A program made the translations under genes and the position numbers. 64,000 nucleotides of DNA from Nansenia antarctica (lineage: Eukaryota > Chordata > Actinopteri > Argentiniformes > Microstomatidae): positions 69,410,941-69,474,940 of the forward strand of contig OZ022344.1 in the NCBI GenBank assembly GCA_963989245.1. The letters are read 5' to 3'. This document shows positions 19,573 to 32,364 of this stretch, piece by piece. The notes beneath the pieces were generated by a model. It saw nothing but the letters and a program-made list of their open reading frames with translations, was not told the DNA's origin and searched no databases. Numbering within the stretch: the first letter of the stretch is position 1; each line of letters opens with the position of its first letter.

Positions 19573-22500
19573 TTAGTCTTCTTCAACAACATCATGAATA
19601 CCATTCTTGCATGTAATGCCTTTACAAACTCCACATGCTGAGATGCACTTGACAGCATTTTTCTTGCAGCTGCATCGCCGGTTGCTGCAATCTCCATTAC
19701 AATTGCAGCTTGTGAACTGGAGTAGCTCGTCAGGAGCCATGGGGTCTAAGGTTGGAACTGGCTCATAACCATGAACACCTAATGTCCATCCATAGTCACT
19801 GGCGTCCAGAGACATGCTCTGTAGAAGGATCCAGTCCCGGGTCTGTAGGTAGGCACGGAGAGAATGCTGTGCAGCTGCACCCTCTGTTGGAGGTAGAGTT
19901 TCTGGTTTGATCAGCCCAGCCGCTGCCTTTCGCGAGAACATGTTGTATCGAATTGCACCCAGAGTAGTACCTGGCCCATGGTGAATGTACTGGAAGATCC
20001 TAGTACCAGCCTGAATCACTGCATCCTTGGTAGCGTGTATGTCAAGGAAGATGTCCATATGTTCGTCGATGTCCCCTGCACAAAACCTGTAAAAGAATGC
20101 ACTTCAAGGTTTGTTTCAGATATTTCAATATACAAATATTTCATTATGATATAATATTATTATTATTATTACCTGTCAAACAGAGTTGTTTTCCCATGGC
20201 CAGCGATAGCAGAAACCGTATCACACCCAGTGAAGGCGTGACAAAAGAGCAGGTAGCGTCTCTTTCTATCTGAGAGAGCTTCTCGGATCCTCTTGACATC
20301 ATAAGAGCCCTTCGATGTGGTTAAGAAGAGTGAGTGGGTGGTTGGTGCTTGAGCTATGGTGCACCAGCATTGCCAGCACGTCTGCGTCTTCTGCCCGCAA
20401 CTGAAAATAGAAGAAGATATGCAATGCATGTTCAACTATGTGAAAATGTATAAAAATAGTCAAAACTCTTCTTTTAAAGTAGTCATAGCTAATGCAAGTA
20501 AAATACCTACACAAATGTTACTGACCTCAAAAGAGCCATCTGTAGCAGCAGCCAATGCCTCTCTCACAATCGAAGTGTCAGCATCATTGTCACTCTGCTC
20601 CACGGTGATGTGAATTTTTCTGAATGTTAAAGAGGGGAGGTGAATGAGCTCACTCTTGTTATGAGTGTTGTCCAAGAACTTCGCTCTTGGTGTCCAGTGT
20701 ATCATATCCGGTCGAATCTGGAGGTCACAGCATGACTTCTTGGTACGTCGGATGTGGTCATGATCTTTTGGCGATCTGTTATAGCCATCAAAGACCACAA
20801 TGATCCTTTGAGAGTTACGGCCAAGACACTGCACGTAGCTTAGGTAACTGTTGCCAATCTCCTGCCAAGTCTGACCTTGTTCCCACGTCACCATGTAGAG
20901 AAGCCATCCACCATCAACCACCAAAGTGGAGCAGGGTTGGTTAGTGAGTTCAAGTGGATCAGTTAACTCCTTCAGGCTAGTCTTGGAAAAGCCTGCCTTG
21001 TTCGCCTTGTTCATTTTCTGATCTTTGTTACTGAAAAGGGACAATGGGACGGGAGTCAGCTCATACTCCAAGCTTGTCTCAACTGTCATATCCCGTTGGG
21101 CAAAAATGATCAGTCGGTTGAACAACTTGAGTGAGTCAAGGTGAATCTTCTTCTCGTTGATCTTGGGAATCTTTCTGAGTGATGACAGGGCTTGTACCTT
21201 TGACTTCACCTCCATGGTCGATGTCACTGACTGTCCATCCAGCTTAATCTGCATCTCTCTCCCTACTTCAGCTGCTCTCTCAGCATTGACTGGGTCATCT
21301 CCTGTGCTTGTGAATCCTGTAGAGAAAGATACAAGCATCTCCTTGTCTCGATCATGGTCGAATGGGTTGTTCTCCTCAAACCATTGGAGGGCAAGTTCAA
21401 CTGCTTCAGCATCTCGCTTCATCTGTGTTTTGGCAAGGTCTCTGTGGGGTGGAGCATGTTCCTTGACATCTTCCTCCATGCACTGGTTGACATTGGAGAA
21501 GTGACTGAGGGTGAGCACCCAGCACTTGTGGGCAGAATCACTGTTTCTCATCCTCCCTCTGCTCAGTCCACCTTCTGATTTGGCTGCCTTCATTAATGTC
21601 TGCTCAATACAGATGTCACACCAGGTGCCAGACCAATCATGGCTGGAGTAACGGACAACATGGTTTCCATGGGCAGTGAAACTTTCTATGGTCTCTTTGT
21701 AAGCAGGCAACGTTTCAAGTTCCTTCATAAGTTGACAGTACAGCTGTGCACCTTTGGCATATTGATGATGGCCCGCAGCTGCAAAGATGTCCAGTATCCT
21801 GGTAGCAATGCAGGACAGGTGCCCCTTGTGGTCTGCAAGCCGCTCACTTCGGATGAAGGTCTTGATCACATCTACCATGTGGTGGTACTGCACCCAGAGT
21901 GTAGGCGTTCTTCCTCCTTCAGCGGGTCTTTTGAAGTTTTCTTCAAACCTATGTTCAAACAGTGCCACTACTGGATCTGTGTGTCGGGCTCCCATCTTAC
22001 CATCAGCCACCTTCTCCATTAAGGTCCTCATTTCACCAAGCTCCTCCTCAGTGAAGGCATGTTTCATGATGTGCTGATAGATGGCTGCATCAATGAGGAG
22101 GTGGGCACGGATTGCCTTGTCAAAACACCCCCCATCCAGGATGTGGCTGGCTGTCGTACTCCCTGGATAAATCAGCTGGATCAGCTCTAGTAGTCCAGAA
22201 TCCTCCATGATGTTACCCATGGATCCAAGGTAGGACTTCAGCAGGTGAAATCCGCCCAACCTCGGAATGACTGGTAGATTGCCCTGCTTTATGATGTCCA
22301 CAGCCTTCAGCCAGATTGGAAGATCGAACGTTACTATAGTGACCCTGTCTGCAGAGAGCCGCATGCACTCTTTGAGAGTGGTGAAGATGGTGTTGTGGTC
22401 ATTAGGGTCACCTTCGATGACTGGGAGGAAATCGATCTGCGTGCTCTGCTTAACATTATCTGCATGGATACTCTTCATCCAGCCATTCCAGTTGGAGTGT

Positions 22501-22586
22501 GGGAAGTCAGGATCCTGGGCTTTGATCACCCACCCTGCTGCCCAGAGTGTATCACCCGGTGTGAGGAGTGGCTGGTTGTGTGTCAC
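19573..22586 (-). pseudogene. Academ-like DNA-transposon protein with flap-nuclease region and Cys-rich tail
   Basis: Three exons on the minus strand: 22586 (open a little further upstream) to 20526, 20400-20173 and 20086-19573, with GT-AG introns. The first part contains VTFDLPIWLKAVDI and RLGGFHLLKSYLGS, motifs of a large unnamed protein family of invertebrates and fish. From about residue 555 there is an XPG/FEN-type nuclease pattern: VVDGGWLLY, VVFDGY, DNDADTSIV, then AEDADVLAML and FTGCDTVSAI in exon 2. Exon 3 ends with nine cysteines (SCNCNGDCSNRRCSC ...), like half a tesmin/TSO1 CXC domain. From memory, Academ transposons combine a transposase, an XPG-like nuclease and a Cys8 finger, which fits. 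Exon 2 needs a 1-nt shift near 20335, so the copy looks dead or has a sequence error. The start codon is unresolved. Confidence 0.7.
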
Positions 22587-22599
22587 AGAGGAGGAGAGC

Positions 22600-23046
22600 T
22601 CAGCGATGGGAAGAAACTTGATGGAGGTGATTCCTATCTATTTGGCAGGACCTGTGACCATACTGGATGCAGAACGATGCAAATACAACACAACATTTAT
22701 GGACAGTGTGTACGCCGATAATATGCAAGGAATTTTTCCTGGATACATGGTGTACAGGTTTTTGCCCTTGCTTGCTTGCTTTGTGCCGGTGGTCCTGGCC
22801 TCCCCTGGGGGACCGCTGGGTACTGGTAAGCAAACTGGCTAGTAGTCGCTCTATTGGTAGAGGGCTGCAAGGGAATTTTTTCCTGGCTACATAGTATACA
22901 GGTTTTTTACTTTTGCCTGCTCGCGGCTCTGTCAGTATTGATTGATTGATTGACTGATTGACTGAACATTTTCATTGTGTGAAGCGCATTGAGTTGCATC
23001 TTGTAAGAAATGCGCTATACAAATAAAATTTGATTTGATTTGATTT
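22600..23046 (+). mobile_element. LINE-derived 3' segment with TTTGATT tail
   Basis: Ends GAAGCGCATTGAGTTGC ... GCGCTATACAAATAAA followed by TTTGATTTGATTTGATTT. Upstream, a 60-bp block (GGAATTTTTCCTGGATACAT ...) is repeated at 22725 and 22868. The 5' limit is unclear. It separates the Academ-like ORF from the GC-rich region at 23130. Confidence 0.55.
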
Positions 23047-23058
23047 ATCTGTTTCCTG

Positions 23059-23300
23059 TTGGTAAATGGAAGAATCTTCACTTCAGCTCCCTTCAGGATC
23101 TTAGCTTTGTCAAGTGCCTTTAACTTCACCCTGTGGACAGCTGCTGTCGTCTGCGGATCTGGCAAAGGTGGTCCCGGAGGCGTCCTAACGATTCCCACCC
23201 GAGTTGGGGTAGACCACGCCCTCCGCCATGCCCGCCGCACGCCCAGCGGGCTCGACTCGCCGCCCCCAGGCTGCGTCCCTATGGAAACCGTGCTCCATCT
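23059..23300. promoter_or_regulatory. GC-rich, CpG-containing region between divergent genes
   Basis: The only clearly CpG-rich stretch in this interval, sitting between the minus-strand Academ-like ORF and the plus-strand MULE gene. Frames are open on both strands; an antisense ORF (22932-23315) could be a 5' exon of the Academ-like gene. A shared promoter is an inference. Confidence 0.4.
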
Positions 23301-26300
23301 CTTTCCTCGCTGCAAGATGTCGATGCAAGACTGCCATACTTATGCTGCGCCCGCGTAGGTTTCATTTATCAACGTTTCTAAAGTTAAAATATGAACTCCA
23401 TGTGCATTGTGAATGAACTTATCCTAGTTGGAGACCAAAGTACATATTTGGGTCTTTCATTCATGATTTTGGTTATTTGATTAGATGCCTTGATGACTGA
23501 ACGAGTTAGCTAGCCAGCTCGCTGTTGGTGAAGTTTAACGTTCGTTTACCTAAGGTCCGTTTTCCACAAATTACAAAATAGATCAGTCGTTCAAAGTGTA
23601 ACTTAGGTTATAGGCTCCTACGTTTTGAACCTAACACTTCTCCTTGGTAATTTACAGACCATCAGTGAACCCCGTCACTGTCAGTAGCACTGGCCCTGGA
23701 GTCAGTACACCAAGGTAAAAATGTAACTTAATCTCACAAGATTGTGAGATTGATGTGTCATTAATGATTATTCATAACTGTCGCCTTTCAACTTTGTACT
23801 TATTACTTATTTGTACTTATTTCAGCCAGGTCAGTGTGTGCTCAGATGTCAGGGAAAACGTGGAGGAATATCCTCAATTGAAGGTATAACGTTAAAGTTT
23901 AGCAGGGCTTTTTCATGTACTGTAGCCTACTTGTCCTTCAGACAAGTGAACTCATCACAAGGAAAAAGTAATGTGTTCACACATAATGTAGGCTACAAAG
24001 TCAAGCCCTTCAAATTACATTGCTGTTAGCATGTAAATATGAAATATGATGACAGTTATGACCAGAGAAGACCGGATTGCTTATTGTTGAGTACTAGCTT
24101 GTTATTGACAGATTGAGCCCTAAAGTGTTTATTTATGAACCTAGCAACTGGAAGAAGGGAACTGATGAGAATCGCAATAAGTCATCATTGTAGGATAAGG
24201 TTATGAGGTAAAAGTCCCAATGTATATCCGTCCATACTAATTGTATTTTCTTCCTCTGTGGCTTCCATCTGCAGAGTTGGCTACCCCTGATCACACATAC
24301 CATGTGTGCAAATACATGGACCTGCCATCACCAGGGGATCATGCTTCATTTGAGGCACAAATTAGAGTCCAGGTCAGGACAGAGGACGAGGCAAGGGAGT
24401 GGGTAAAGGCAGCAAAACATGGAGGGGTAACATGGAGGGTCCAAAGAACCATTCCATGTCTGGCAAAGCGCATTCTTTTCAAGGTAACAGTTAAAATGTC
24501 TTGTGCCTGCTCCAAACAGTCACGTATCAGGCGGATGGCATTCACATAGGTTCTCAACTCCTTCCACTTTACGTTTATATAGTGAATATAATGTTTTGTT
24601 TAGGTGGACTACAAGTGTCAGCACCATGTTGATGTGAGGTCTATGACGGCCAATTCGAGACCTTCATCTAAAAACACATGCTGTCCAGCCACAATGTCTC
24701 TCACCCTGAAACAATGCCAGCCTCTAAGTGGGCGGATTAGCCGGTGAGTTGAGAGATGTATGCAGGTCTACTGTACGCTGATAATCATGTTGTTATATTC
24801 ATCCTTGGCTTAAACTTAACATCCTCGTTAGCAGAGTATTTTTTTCCATTTTAAACTGTCCTGTATCAGCTTCTCTCACTCCAACCATCTGCATGTCCAC
24901 CCTCACCACACCATATACCTTCTTTTAGGCCTCTGCCTTTTCCTTCAGCTCTATCTCCAGCATCCTTACCCCTACCAGCTTGTCTCCTATCTGCCATGTC
25001 CAAAACCAAGCTCTGCCTCTTGTTTAGTTCTTTGTCAGACAATGCCACCACGTGTAAAATTTCCTTTTCACTATTGGTGGTAGAATTCTGGTAGCATTCT
25101 GTCACAAATCATTCTTAAGACACTTCTCCACCCACTCCACCCAGCTTGCACTATCTTCTTCACCTCTATTTTACGCTCTCCATTACTTTGGATAGTTGAC
25201 GCCAAGTATTTCAACTCATCCACATCCTCCTTGTTACCTCACCAATCCACTGATTCCCTCATTCACTGGCTCAAACTTAACATAATGTTGATATGATTCT
25301 GTCAACAGCTGCAAGGACAGACACATGCCTGACTTCCCATTGGAAGTCATGGTAAAGAACACCCACAACCACAACCTGTTTGTGGCCGAGGCCCTTGGGC
25401 ACAGAGATGTGGGGAAGGAATCAATTGAGAGCCTGACGAGGCTTTTTGAAATCGGCCACTCTCCCACATCAGCACTTTGTGTGTTGAAGCACGACCTGCA
25501 AATGCAGTATGGGGAGAGATATGTCCATGCCTCAGCGAACAGAGAGATCTGCCCAGACCTCCAGTTTGTCCAAAGGTGCACCTTTTTTTTAAGATCATAT
25601 TGTAGTTATTATGTATGTATTGTAAGACCCCTCACATGATTGGGGTTGAGACTGTATAATACTATGTTGATGATGGTTGTGTATGTGTCACACATTTGAA
25701 CACATATGAGCAGTGGAGTGGGATGTATAGTTTGAAACGGTATACAGCATGCATATTATAACTTTATTGGCTAACATTTTTTTGTTCAGACTCTTCCAAA
25801 AGGTGTGCAGGAGAGTATGGTGCACAGCAAGGCCCTTCTATGCTGGAAGCTCTGGAACGACAGGTGGTGGAGTACAACACCAAGTGTGGAGAAGTGTGTG
25901 CCAGGATGACCACTTCCTCTGCTGGAGCTCCTCTCATCGCGATATGCTCCCCACTGATGAAACGCCTTCACACCAACAAGCACAGTGGGGAGCTCTGCTT
26001 CATCGACTCCTCGGGGAACATGGACAGAGAGAACTGCCGGGTCTTCCTCCTCCTCACACACACATGTGCAGGTGGCCTTCCCCTTGGGATCATCATCACT
26101 CAAGCGGAGGACAAAGGTACAATCTTTGAGGGGCTGGAGCTGCTGAAAGGGCTCATTGGAAGGGAAGGCTTTGCAGGGAAAGGACAGGCAGGACCTGGCG
26201 TGTTCCTGACAGATGACTCCAGTGCAGAGAGGGGAGCTCTAAAGCAGGCATTTCCTGAGGCTACACTGCTGCTCTGCTCCTTCCACCTCCTCCAAGCTAC

Positions 26301-28990
26301 CTGGAGGTGGCTGTGGAGTAAGGAGAGTGATGTGGAGAAGGGAGACAGGCAAACCCTCTTTGCCTTCATCAGGGACATGTTGTACAGCAGGGAGGTCTCT
26401 GAGGTAGACAGGCTGTACAGGCAGGCCAGGGAAAATCCAGTTGCTGTCAGGTTAGTGTGGAGTTTAGAGACAGTTAGCTTTACAATAGTGAAGATAACTA
26501 TTTCATGCCTGTAACATTGCATACATACAGAAGGAGATGCACCTCTATAGTTAATGTAATACACTTTTTGTCTTGTAATCCATTCCAGGTACCGTAAATA
26601 CCTGGTCTACCTGGAGCGGCTGTACAACAGGAGGGAAGACTGGGCGCTGAGCTTCAGAGTGGAGCTGCGTACTCGAGGGAACGACACAAATAACTTTGTG
26701 GAGGCGGCGATGCGTGTCCTCAAAGACAAGATCATGCTGAGGACCAAATCGTTCAACCCTCCGCAGCTCTTTGATATGCTCACCTCCCGGCTGGAGACAT
26801 ACTATGTAGCCCGCATCACTGATGTTGCCCTTGGCCACAGAGAGGCTTTCCAGCGTTCCCGCTTCTTGGCTCATGACAGCAGCATTGAAGCCAGCGACAT
26901 TCAGCAAGTAACAGTTTTAAATACTACTACTACTACTACTATTAGATTCACAGAAACTTTCAACACTGAGTTAGTGTTTAAACAGAATCTTCTCTTTCTT
27001 AATGTCTGACAGATTGAGGAGAAGCTGTTCAAGGTCAAGGGGTCGACAGCAATGTATGAGGTGGACATGGAGTCTGAGCTGTGCACCTGTCCAGCTGGAC
27101 AGACAGGGGCACCATGCAGGCACCAAGAAGCAGTGGTGCAACACTACCACTGCTTGTCCAACAATTACATTCCCACTACTGCTGAGCAGAAAGCTGAGCT
27201 TCTGAAGCTCACATCAGGAGGTAATTTTGGGTTTTTATGATTTATAATGATAAAATAATAATAATTTATTGCATTTATAGAGCCCTTTTCCATCAAACAA
27301 TGCTCAAAGTGCAGTGGGAGAGGAAGAAGGGGCACACCACATCACAACCAATGTGTAGCGCCCACCTGGGTGATGCTTAGGCTGCAGCTTGTGCACACTA
27401 CAGCTCACCACACATCAGCTAGTGAAGAGGTGAAGAAGAGGGTAAAAAGGAGAAGGGGGACAAGGAAGGACTAGTACTAGATTATTTGTATGAAGATGTC
27501 AGCGGGTACGCAGGCATTGGACAGTACTAATGCCCGATCGTGGAGGCAAAGAACCTTAGCTAATTACTGCCCTAATAACACAGTTGCCTACCAAAAACAA
27601 AGAAATACTCCTACAGTAAAATATAAATTATTTGTGCTTTGCTATGTTTACGTAACCCAAACAACGTGCCTAGCAACAGGCATTAAGAATTATAACAATT
27701 CTTATGCTTGGAGTGCTATCGCAAAGACCATGGTACAATCTACTGTAGTCTATTAGACTTGCTCATCTCAACATTGTTTTTGTATTTTCAAGCAACCGTA
27801 TCTGTGGACTTCTTCCAACCTCTGAGACAGTTCAGTCTGCTGGAGGGAACGCCACATCAGTCACTCCTGGGTAGGTGATCACAGTCAGGTTAGGTCACAC
27901 AATACACTGTGTCAAAGTAGCAACAGGTTCTAGTAGAAGAATACATTTTCGACTACAGCTGTGTTTGCTCTGTGTTCCCTAGTATTGCACCATATAGTTT
28001 GTTTGCCATTCTGTGTGAAGCTGCAGGAGGTCCAGACCAGGATGTTCCCCCAGAGAGCGGAGGTGCAGAGGGGACTGCTGGACAACGGAACCCTGCTTTT
28101 GAGGAAACAGGTGTCCTTGTTAAACGGTGTGTGTGTGTGGGGGGGGGGGGGCAAATCCGCTCAATCATGTGTGTTGGGTATTCTTTGTGTTGAACCCTCA
28201 CCTCAGAAATGAATAAAATGTTTTTGGACCTGTGAACTAAAAATAAAAAATAAAATAAAAAAGTTCATAATCAATCATGTGGGTGGGACAGACAGTAATA
28301 CTTATGCACCTTTTTAAAAGTAGTGTGTGCAGACGTGAATGTCCTGCTGATGAGGGAGATTCTTTTGGTCCAATGGAAGAGGACCATGAAGTACATGTTC
28401 CTCTGCCTGGTCCGTATCATCCTGTATCATCATCATTGTTAACAGTGTTTGTTAATAGTGGTGAATGTGGTTCAGTGTGACTGCCATACAGACAGAGCAC
28501 TGTAGTATTCAACGATTCTGCTGAGATTGGGATAGCATTGCGGATAATGGACATTTTTAGAACTGTTCCTTCACTGTATGTAAATTAATTCAAACCTATT
28601 TTCTTCTTGGATATCACAGATTCTGGTGGTGCCTCCATCGTGGAAAACATGATGGAGGATCTGAAAAGAAGAGGCCAAGAGGATCCCCTCTTCTTCGCTG
28701 GGTTGGTGAAGATGGCCAAACAGCATCAGCTGCTGAAGTACAACCCAGCTGCACTACTGTCAGCTGTCCACACCTTTGGAAGGAGCAGTACTCTGACCAG
28801 CAGACGGGCAGTCACTTTGAGGCGGGCCGCCAAACGGCCAGGCCCAATGATTGGCTGCCAGCCCACAGCTGTGGCACGGAGGAAGCAGAGCTGCGGCTCA
28901 AAAAGGCGCTTGTCTGCTGGGCGACCAGTCAAGCGGCACAACTTGACTTCTGCAGTGGCCTCAAACACCAGCCTGGCCAAAAAGCACTGA
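23281..28990 (+). CDS. MULE-type transposase / SWIM zinc-finger protein, 13 exons, one frameshift
   Basis: Exons: 23281-23354, 23658-23714, 23826-23883, 24277-24483, 24604-24743, 25309-25575, 25790-26450, 26589-26907, 27013-27220, 27793-27870, 28021-28126, 28333-28409, 28620-28990. All introns are GT-AG and every phase agrees, except that exon 7 has one extra base near 25808-25815; without it the product would be about 873 residues. Exon 7 has the MULE core: CFIDSSGNMDRENCRVFLLL (first D), VFLTDDSSAERGAL (second D) and CSFHLLQATWRWLW. Exon 8 has NNFVEAAMRVLKD (likely E). Exon 9 has the SWIM finger CTCPAGQTGAPCRH. The C-terminus is basic, with QPTAVARRK. The family is known from arthropods and fish as unnamed SWIM proteins. 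ATG at 23317 is an alternative start. So many introns are unusual for an active transposon and suggest long residence or a host role. Confidence 0.8.
24868..25257 (-). mobile_element. RTE-type LINE fragment in MULE intron 5
   Basis: Minus-strand pieces read VDELKYLAST, VKKIVQAGWSGWR and CDRMLPEFYHQ, the region near the C-terminus of RTE/BovB-like reverse transcriptases, with several frame breaks. Confidence 0.65.
27243..27445. repeat. Dispersed fish repeat fragment in MULE intron 9
   Basis: TTTATTGCATTTATAGAGCC ... AATGTGTAGCGCCCACCTGG resembles a repeat I recall from many fish genomes. Its class is unknown to me. Confidence 0.4.
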
Positions 28991-28992
28991 GG

Positions 28993-29658
28993 AACTGCCC
29001 CTCATCCACTACAGAGGCAGGACGCTACCGTACAGTGCCCCTCATCCACTACAGAGGCAGGACGCTACCGTACAGTGCCCCTCATCCACTACAGAGGCAG
29101 GACGCTACCGTACAGTGCCCCTCATCCACTACAGAGGCAGGACGCTACCGTACAGTGCCCCTCATCCACTACAGAGGCAGGACGCTACCGTACAGTGCCC
29201 CTCATCCACTACAGAGGCAGGACGCTACCGTACAGTGCCCCTCATCCACTACAGAGGCAGGACGCTACCGTACAGTGCCCCTCATCCACTACAGAGGCAG
29301 GACGCTACCGTACAGTGCCCCTCATCCACTACAGAGGCAGGACGCTACCGTACAGTGCCCCTCATCCACTACAGAGGCAGGACGCTACCGTACAGTGCCC
29401 CTCATCCACTACAGAGGCAGGACGCTACCGTACAGTGCCCCTCATCCACTACAGAGGCAGGACGCTACCGTACAGTGCCCCTCATCCACTACAGAGGCAG
29501 GACGCTACCGTACAGTGCCCCTCATCCACTACAGAGGCAGGACGCTACCGTACAGTGCCCCTCATCCACTACAGAGGCAGGACGCTACCGTACAGTGCCC
29601 CTCATCCACTACAGAGGCAGGACGCTACCGTACAGTGCCCCTCATCCACTACAGAGGC
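28993..29658. repeat. 40-bp satellite just after the MULE stop codon
   Basis: About 16 near-perfect copies of CCCCTCATCCACTACAGAGG plus CAGGACGCTACCGTACAGTG. The unit has no stop in any plus-strand frame, so three long overlapping ORFs arise. They are not counted as genes. The first unit begins 3 bp past the TGA. Confidence 0.95.
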
Positions 29659-29660
29659 GC

Positions 29661-30349
29661 GACACAGTGGATTACAGTGCTCCTCTCTCATCGTTCCTTC
29701 GAGGCAGGACATAATATTTTGGTGCTCCTCTACCCCTTTGTATAATTGAAGACCCAAAGACGGCTCAAAAGGACAGTTTTGACTGCCATTGTATTTAATA
29801 GGCCTGCTATTGTCAATCTGTTCACTTCAATCTGTTCATATCAATAGGCCCTTTTCAATCAGTTCATATCAATCGGTTCTTTTCAATCAGTTCATTTCAG
29901 GTTCTAATGTTCATTTTTACAAATCTATACAAAACCTGATCTCACATGTTTTATCCTCAAGAGGATACATAGGCAGAACAACTGAACTGAACAACTGTTG
30001 CACTTTATGAGCCAGAGGATATGATTGATCTACTTGCCTATGAATTGTGTGTTGTCTACACAATGCATTCGCTTACACCCCAACCACTGTCAATCTCTGA
30101 TGTTGGCTTGTAAGCCTACCTTCTGCTAATGTAACATTTCAAAACTAACTGGTCAAATTAACACATTTGATTAGCAGGTGGCTACCTTGTCGATTCACTT
30201 AAAAACACAGAATGCCAGGCAAGAATTTTAACGAATATGACAAGGACCTCATTTTATCACCTTGGAAATATTGTTAGGTAAAACTTTTCCTTTCCAATAT
30301 TCCTTTTCATTGATACTGAAAGACTAATGCATGCTTTACTGGCAGGTTT
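29661..30349. other. Unassigned spacer
   Basis: Contains six imperfect copies of a 20-bp motif (CAATCAGTTCATTTCA type) at 29815-29900. Otherwise nothing is seen. Confidence 0.5.
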
Positions 30350-31332
30350 GACAATGGTAAAGCTCTCCTGTCTGGTCTGGTCTTCCAAAAAAAGTGATTT
30401 TAAAAGTTATAAGTCAACTCCAACTAATTCAAAATTCTGCAGCACGTGTCTTCACAATGACCAGAAGGGCGGCTCACACACAGGACTTGAGAATGTCTGA
30501 AACTATGGAAGTTTTGAAATAAGACCTTTAAACACTGACTTTACCACACAGCTTTATGTGCTTGATGCGCTCATATTTTACTTTGTTTTCCAGTGTTTTC
30601 TTATTTCTCACTGTGTGATGTTAGTGTAGTAGCGCAGCCCTAGGCTATATAGCATCTATTTGATCACTGTCTGCTTTACACATGTCTGGACATGCACTAT
30701 ATGACTGTGTGCATGCCGGTATATGTCTTGGTACATATACTGTGTTTTTGAATGGAGTTATAATATAATGACTGACAATTACACTTTGACAAAGATGACA
30801 GTAAGCCACACAGTCCTATTGAAGAAGTGGGCTTGCTTGCTGTTGATATCTGAGCTCAAACAGAATGGGGGAGGGGGGTCTGACTGGCTTATTATAACCC
30901 ATCATATAGGATGGATAGGGGCATTCTGAATGGTTGGGGTTGGGGGTCTGTGGTGGTTTAAATGAAACTTTAATCGACTCAAAAACTGCTTAGCTGGTGG
31001 GATGGACTCACACTCATGGACGCACATTTGCCATGTCTCTCCTGTGATGTTTTTAGCTCTTTTGCTCTGAGGTTGTAATTTAATGTAACTTATCGCTCTC
31101 TAAATGCTGCTGTTAGACACAAGCTTTTAGACATAAGCTCCAAGAGCTTGTTCGATCGTCTCGTTAAGAGAGGTCAGGGAATATTTTTTTACAGCTCACT
31201 TTTCTGGCCCCCTGGTGAAACTTCTGGAATATGTAGGGGTGGGACCCGCATCCCTTGTTCTCTGTAAAGCGCATTGTGTTGCCTCTGGGTATGAAATGTG
31301 CTATACAAATAAAGCTTAGATTGATTGATTGA
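30350..31332 (+). mobile_element. L2-like LINE remnant
   Basis: LQLIQNSAARVFTMTRRAAH (30418-30480 region) is the L2-clade reverse-transcriptase C-terminal motif. The remnant ends GTAAAGCGCATTGTG ... GTGCTATACAAATAAAG followed by (GATT)n at 31317. The middle is degenerate. Confidence 0.65.
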
Positions 31333-32330
31333 TCTCTTTTAGTAAAGAAACTGCAGCTTCCTGCCTACGGTCCGTTAGAGATGGCACATGCTTACAATGC
31401 TTACAATAATATTTTGCTTTTGGTATTATTGATAATGTTCATGCAAGGTTAAAAATGTCAGTAGGCCTAGTCTAGTAGCCTGCGTCTTATTCATTGCTGT
31501 AGCTTCAAGACTCCCCCCTTAAGGTATGATTGCCAATCATACCACGATGCACACACAGCTTGTCCCAGGTAGGAAAAAATAAATAAATAAACTAGATATT
31601 ATACTTAGCTCCCACATCATGCCTACCTAAATATGTAGGGAGAGGGAGAGAGAGAGAGAGACAGGGGGAGAGAACGAGGGGGGGGGGTGGATATACACCA
31701 GTGAACACCATCCATCGATAGATGTTTGAAAACCAGTTAAGAGGAAAGTAAGAAGTCCAACCCTCCAGTAAATTGCCACTACAATGGAACATATAAAAAA
31801 ATAAATAATAATAACACACAAAGCATGACATTGTAGCGTCCAACATATAACCAGTGCGTGCATGTATGACTCCAAGAGTACATAATGCAGTAGTTCAAAA
31901 CATCAATGTCCACAATGCGTAATTTTGTCACTGTGTCAGGTCCAAGAGACTAAAGCTGTGTCCGGTGTGATGTATATATGTGTGTGTGTGTGTGTGTGTG
32001 CGCGTGTGTGTGTGTGCGTGTGTGTGAGTGCACATGTATGACTCCAAGAGTACATAGTGCAGTAGTTCAAAACATTAATGTCCACAATGCATAATTATGT
32101 CCCTGTGTCAGGTCCAAGAAACAAAGTTGTGTCTGGTGTAATGCATATATGTGTGCATGTGTGTGCGTGTTCGCGGACGGACGAGGACCAAGAGTGTGTA
32201 GGTGCGTTGGGGGGAGAGGGGAAAGGAGAGCGGGAGAGGGGTGGGGGGTGGGGGCTGGGGGCGTAGAGCGATGGAGAGTGTGGGAGTAGGTTTTCAACCC
32301 AAGGTGATGGCCAGGGGGCTAGCTTTCAAT
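31333..32330. repeat. Spacer with a 175-bp tandem duplication and simple repeats
   Basis: About 31866-32000 is repeated at 32040-32170 (ATGACTCCAAGAGTACATAR and following). It contains (GT)n at 31977 and G-rich stretches at 31680 and 32215. No gene is seen. Confidence 0.7.
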
Positions 32331-32364
32331 GGTTCAATCCAGAATAGTATAGCAGGCTACTTAC

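Noticed and set aside
21157..22842. Plus-strand ORFs of 96-191 residues
   Set aside because: Antisense shadows of the Academ-like minus-strand gene or LINE sequence; no domain match.
25786..26564. Minus-strand ORFs of 105 and 154 residues
   Set aside because: Antisense to MULE exon 7, which has the conserved domain and splice sites on the plus strand.
29035..29749. Three overlapping ORFs of about 200-236 residues
   Set aside because: They arise because the 40-bp satellite unit has no stop in any plus frame.
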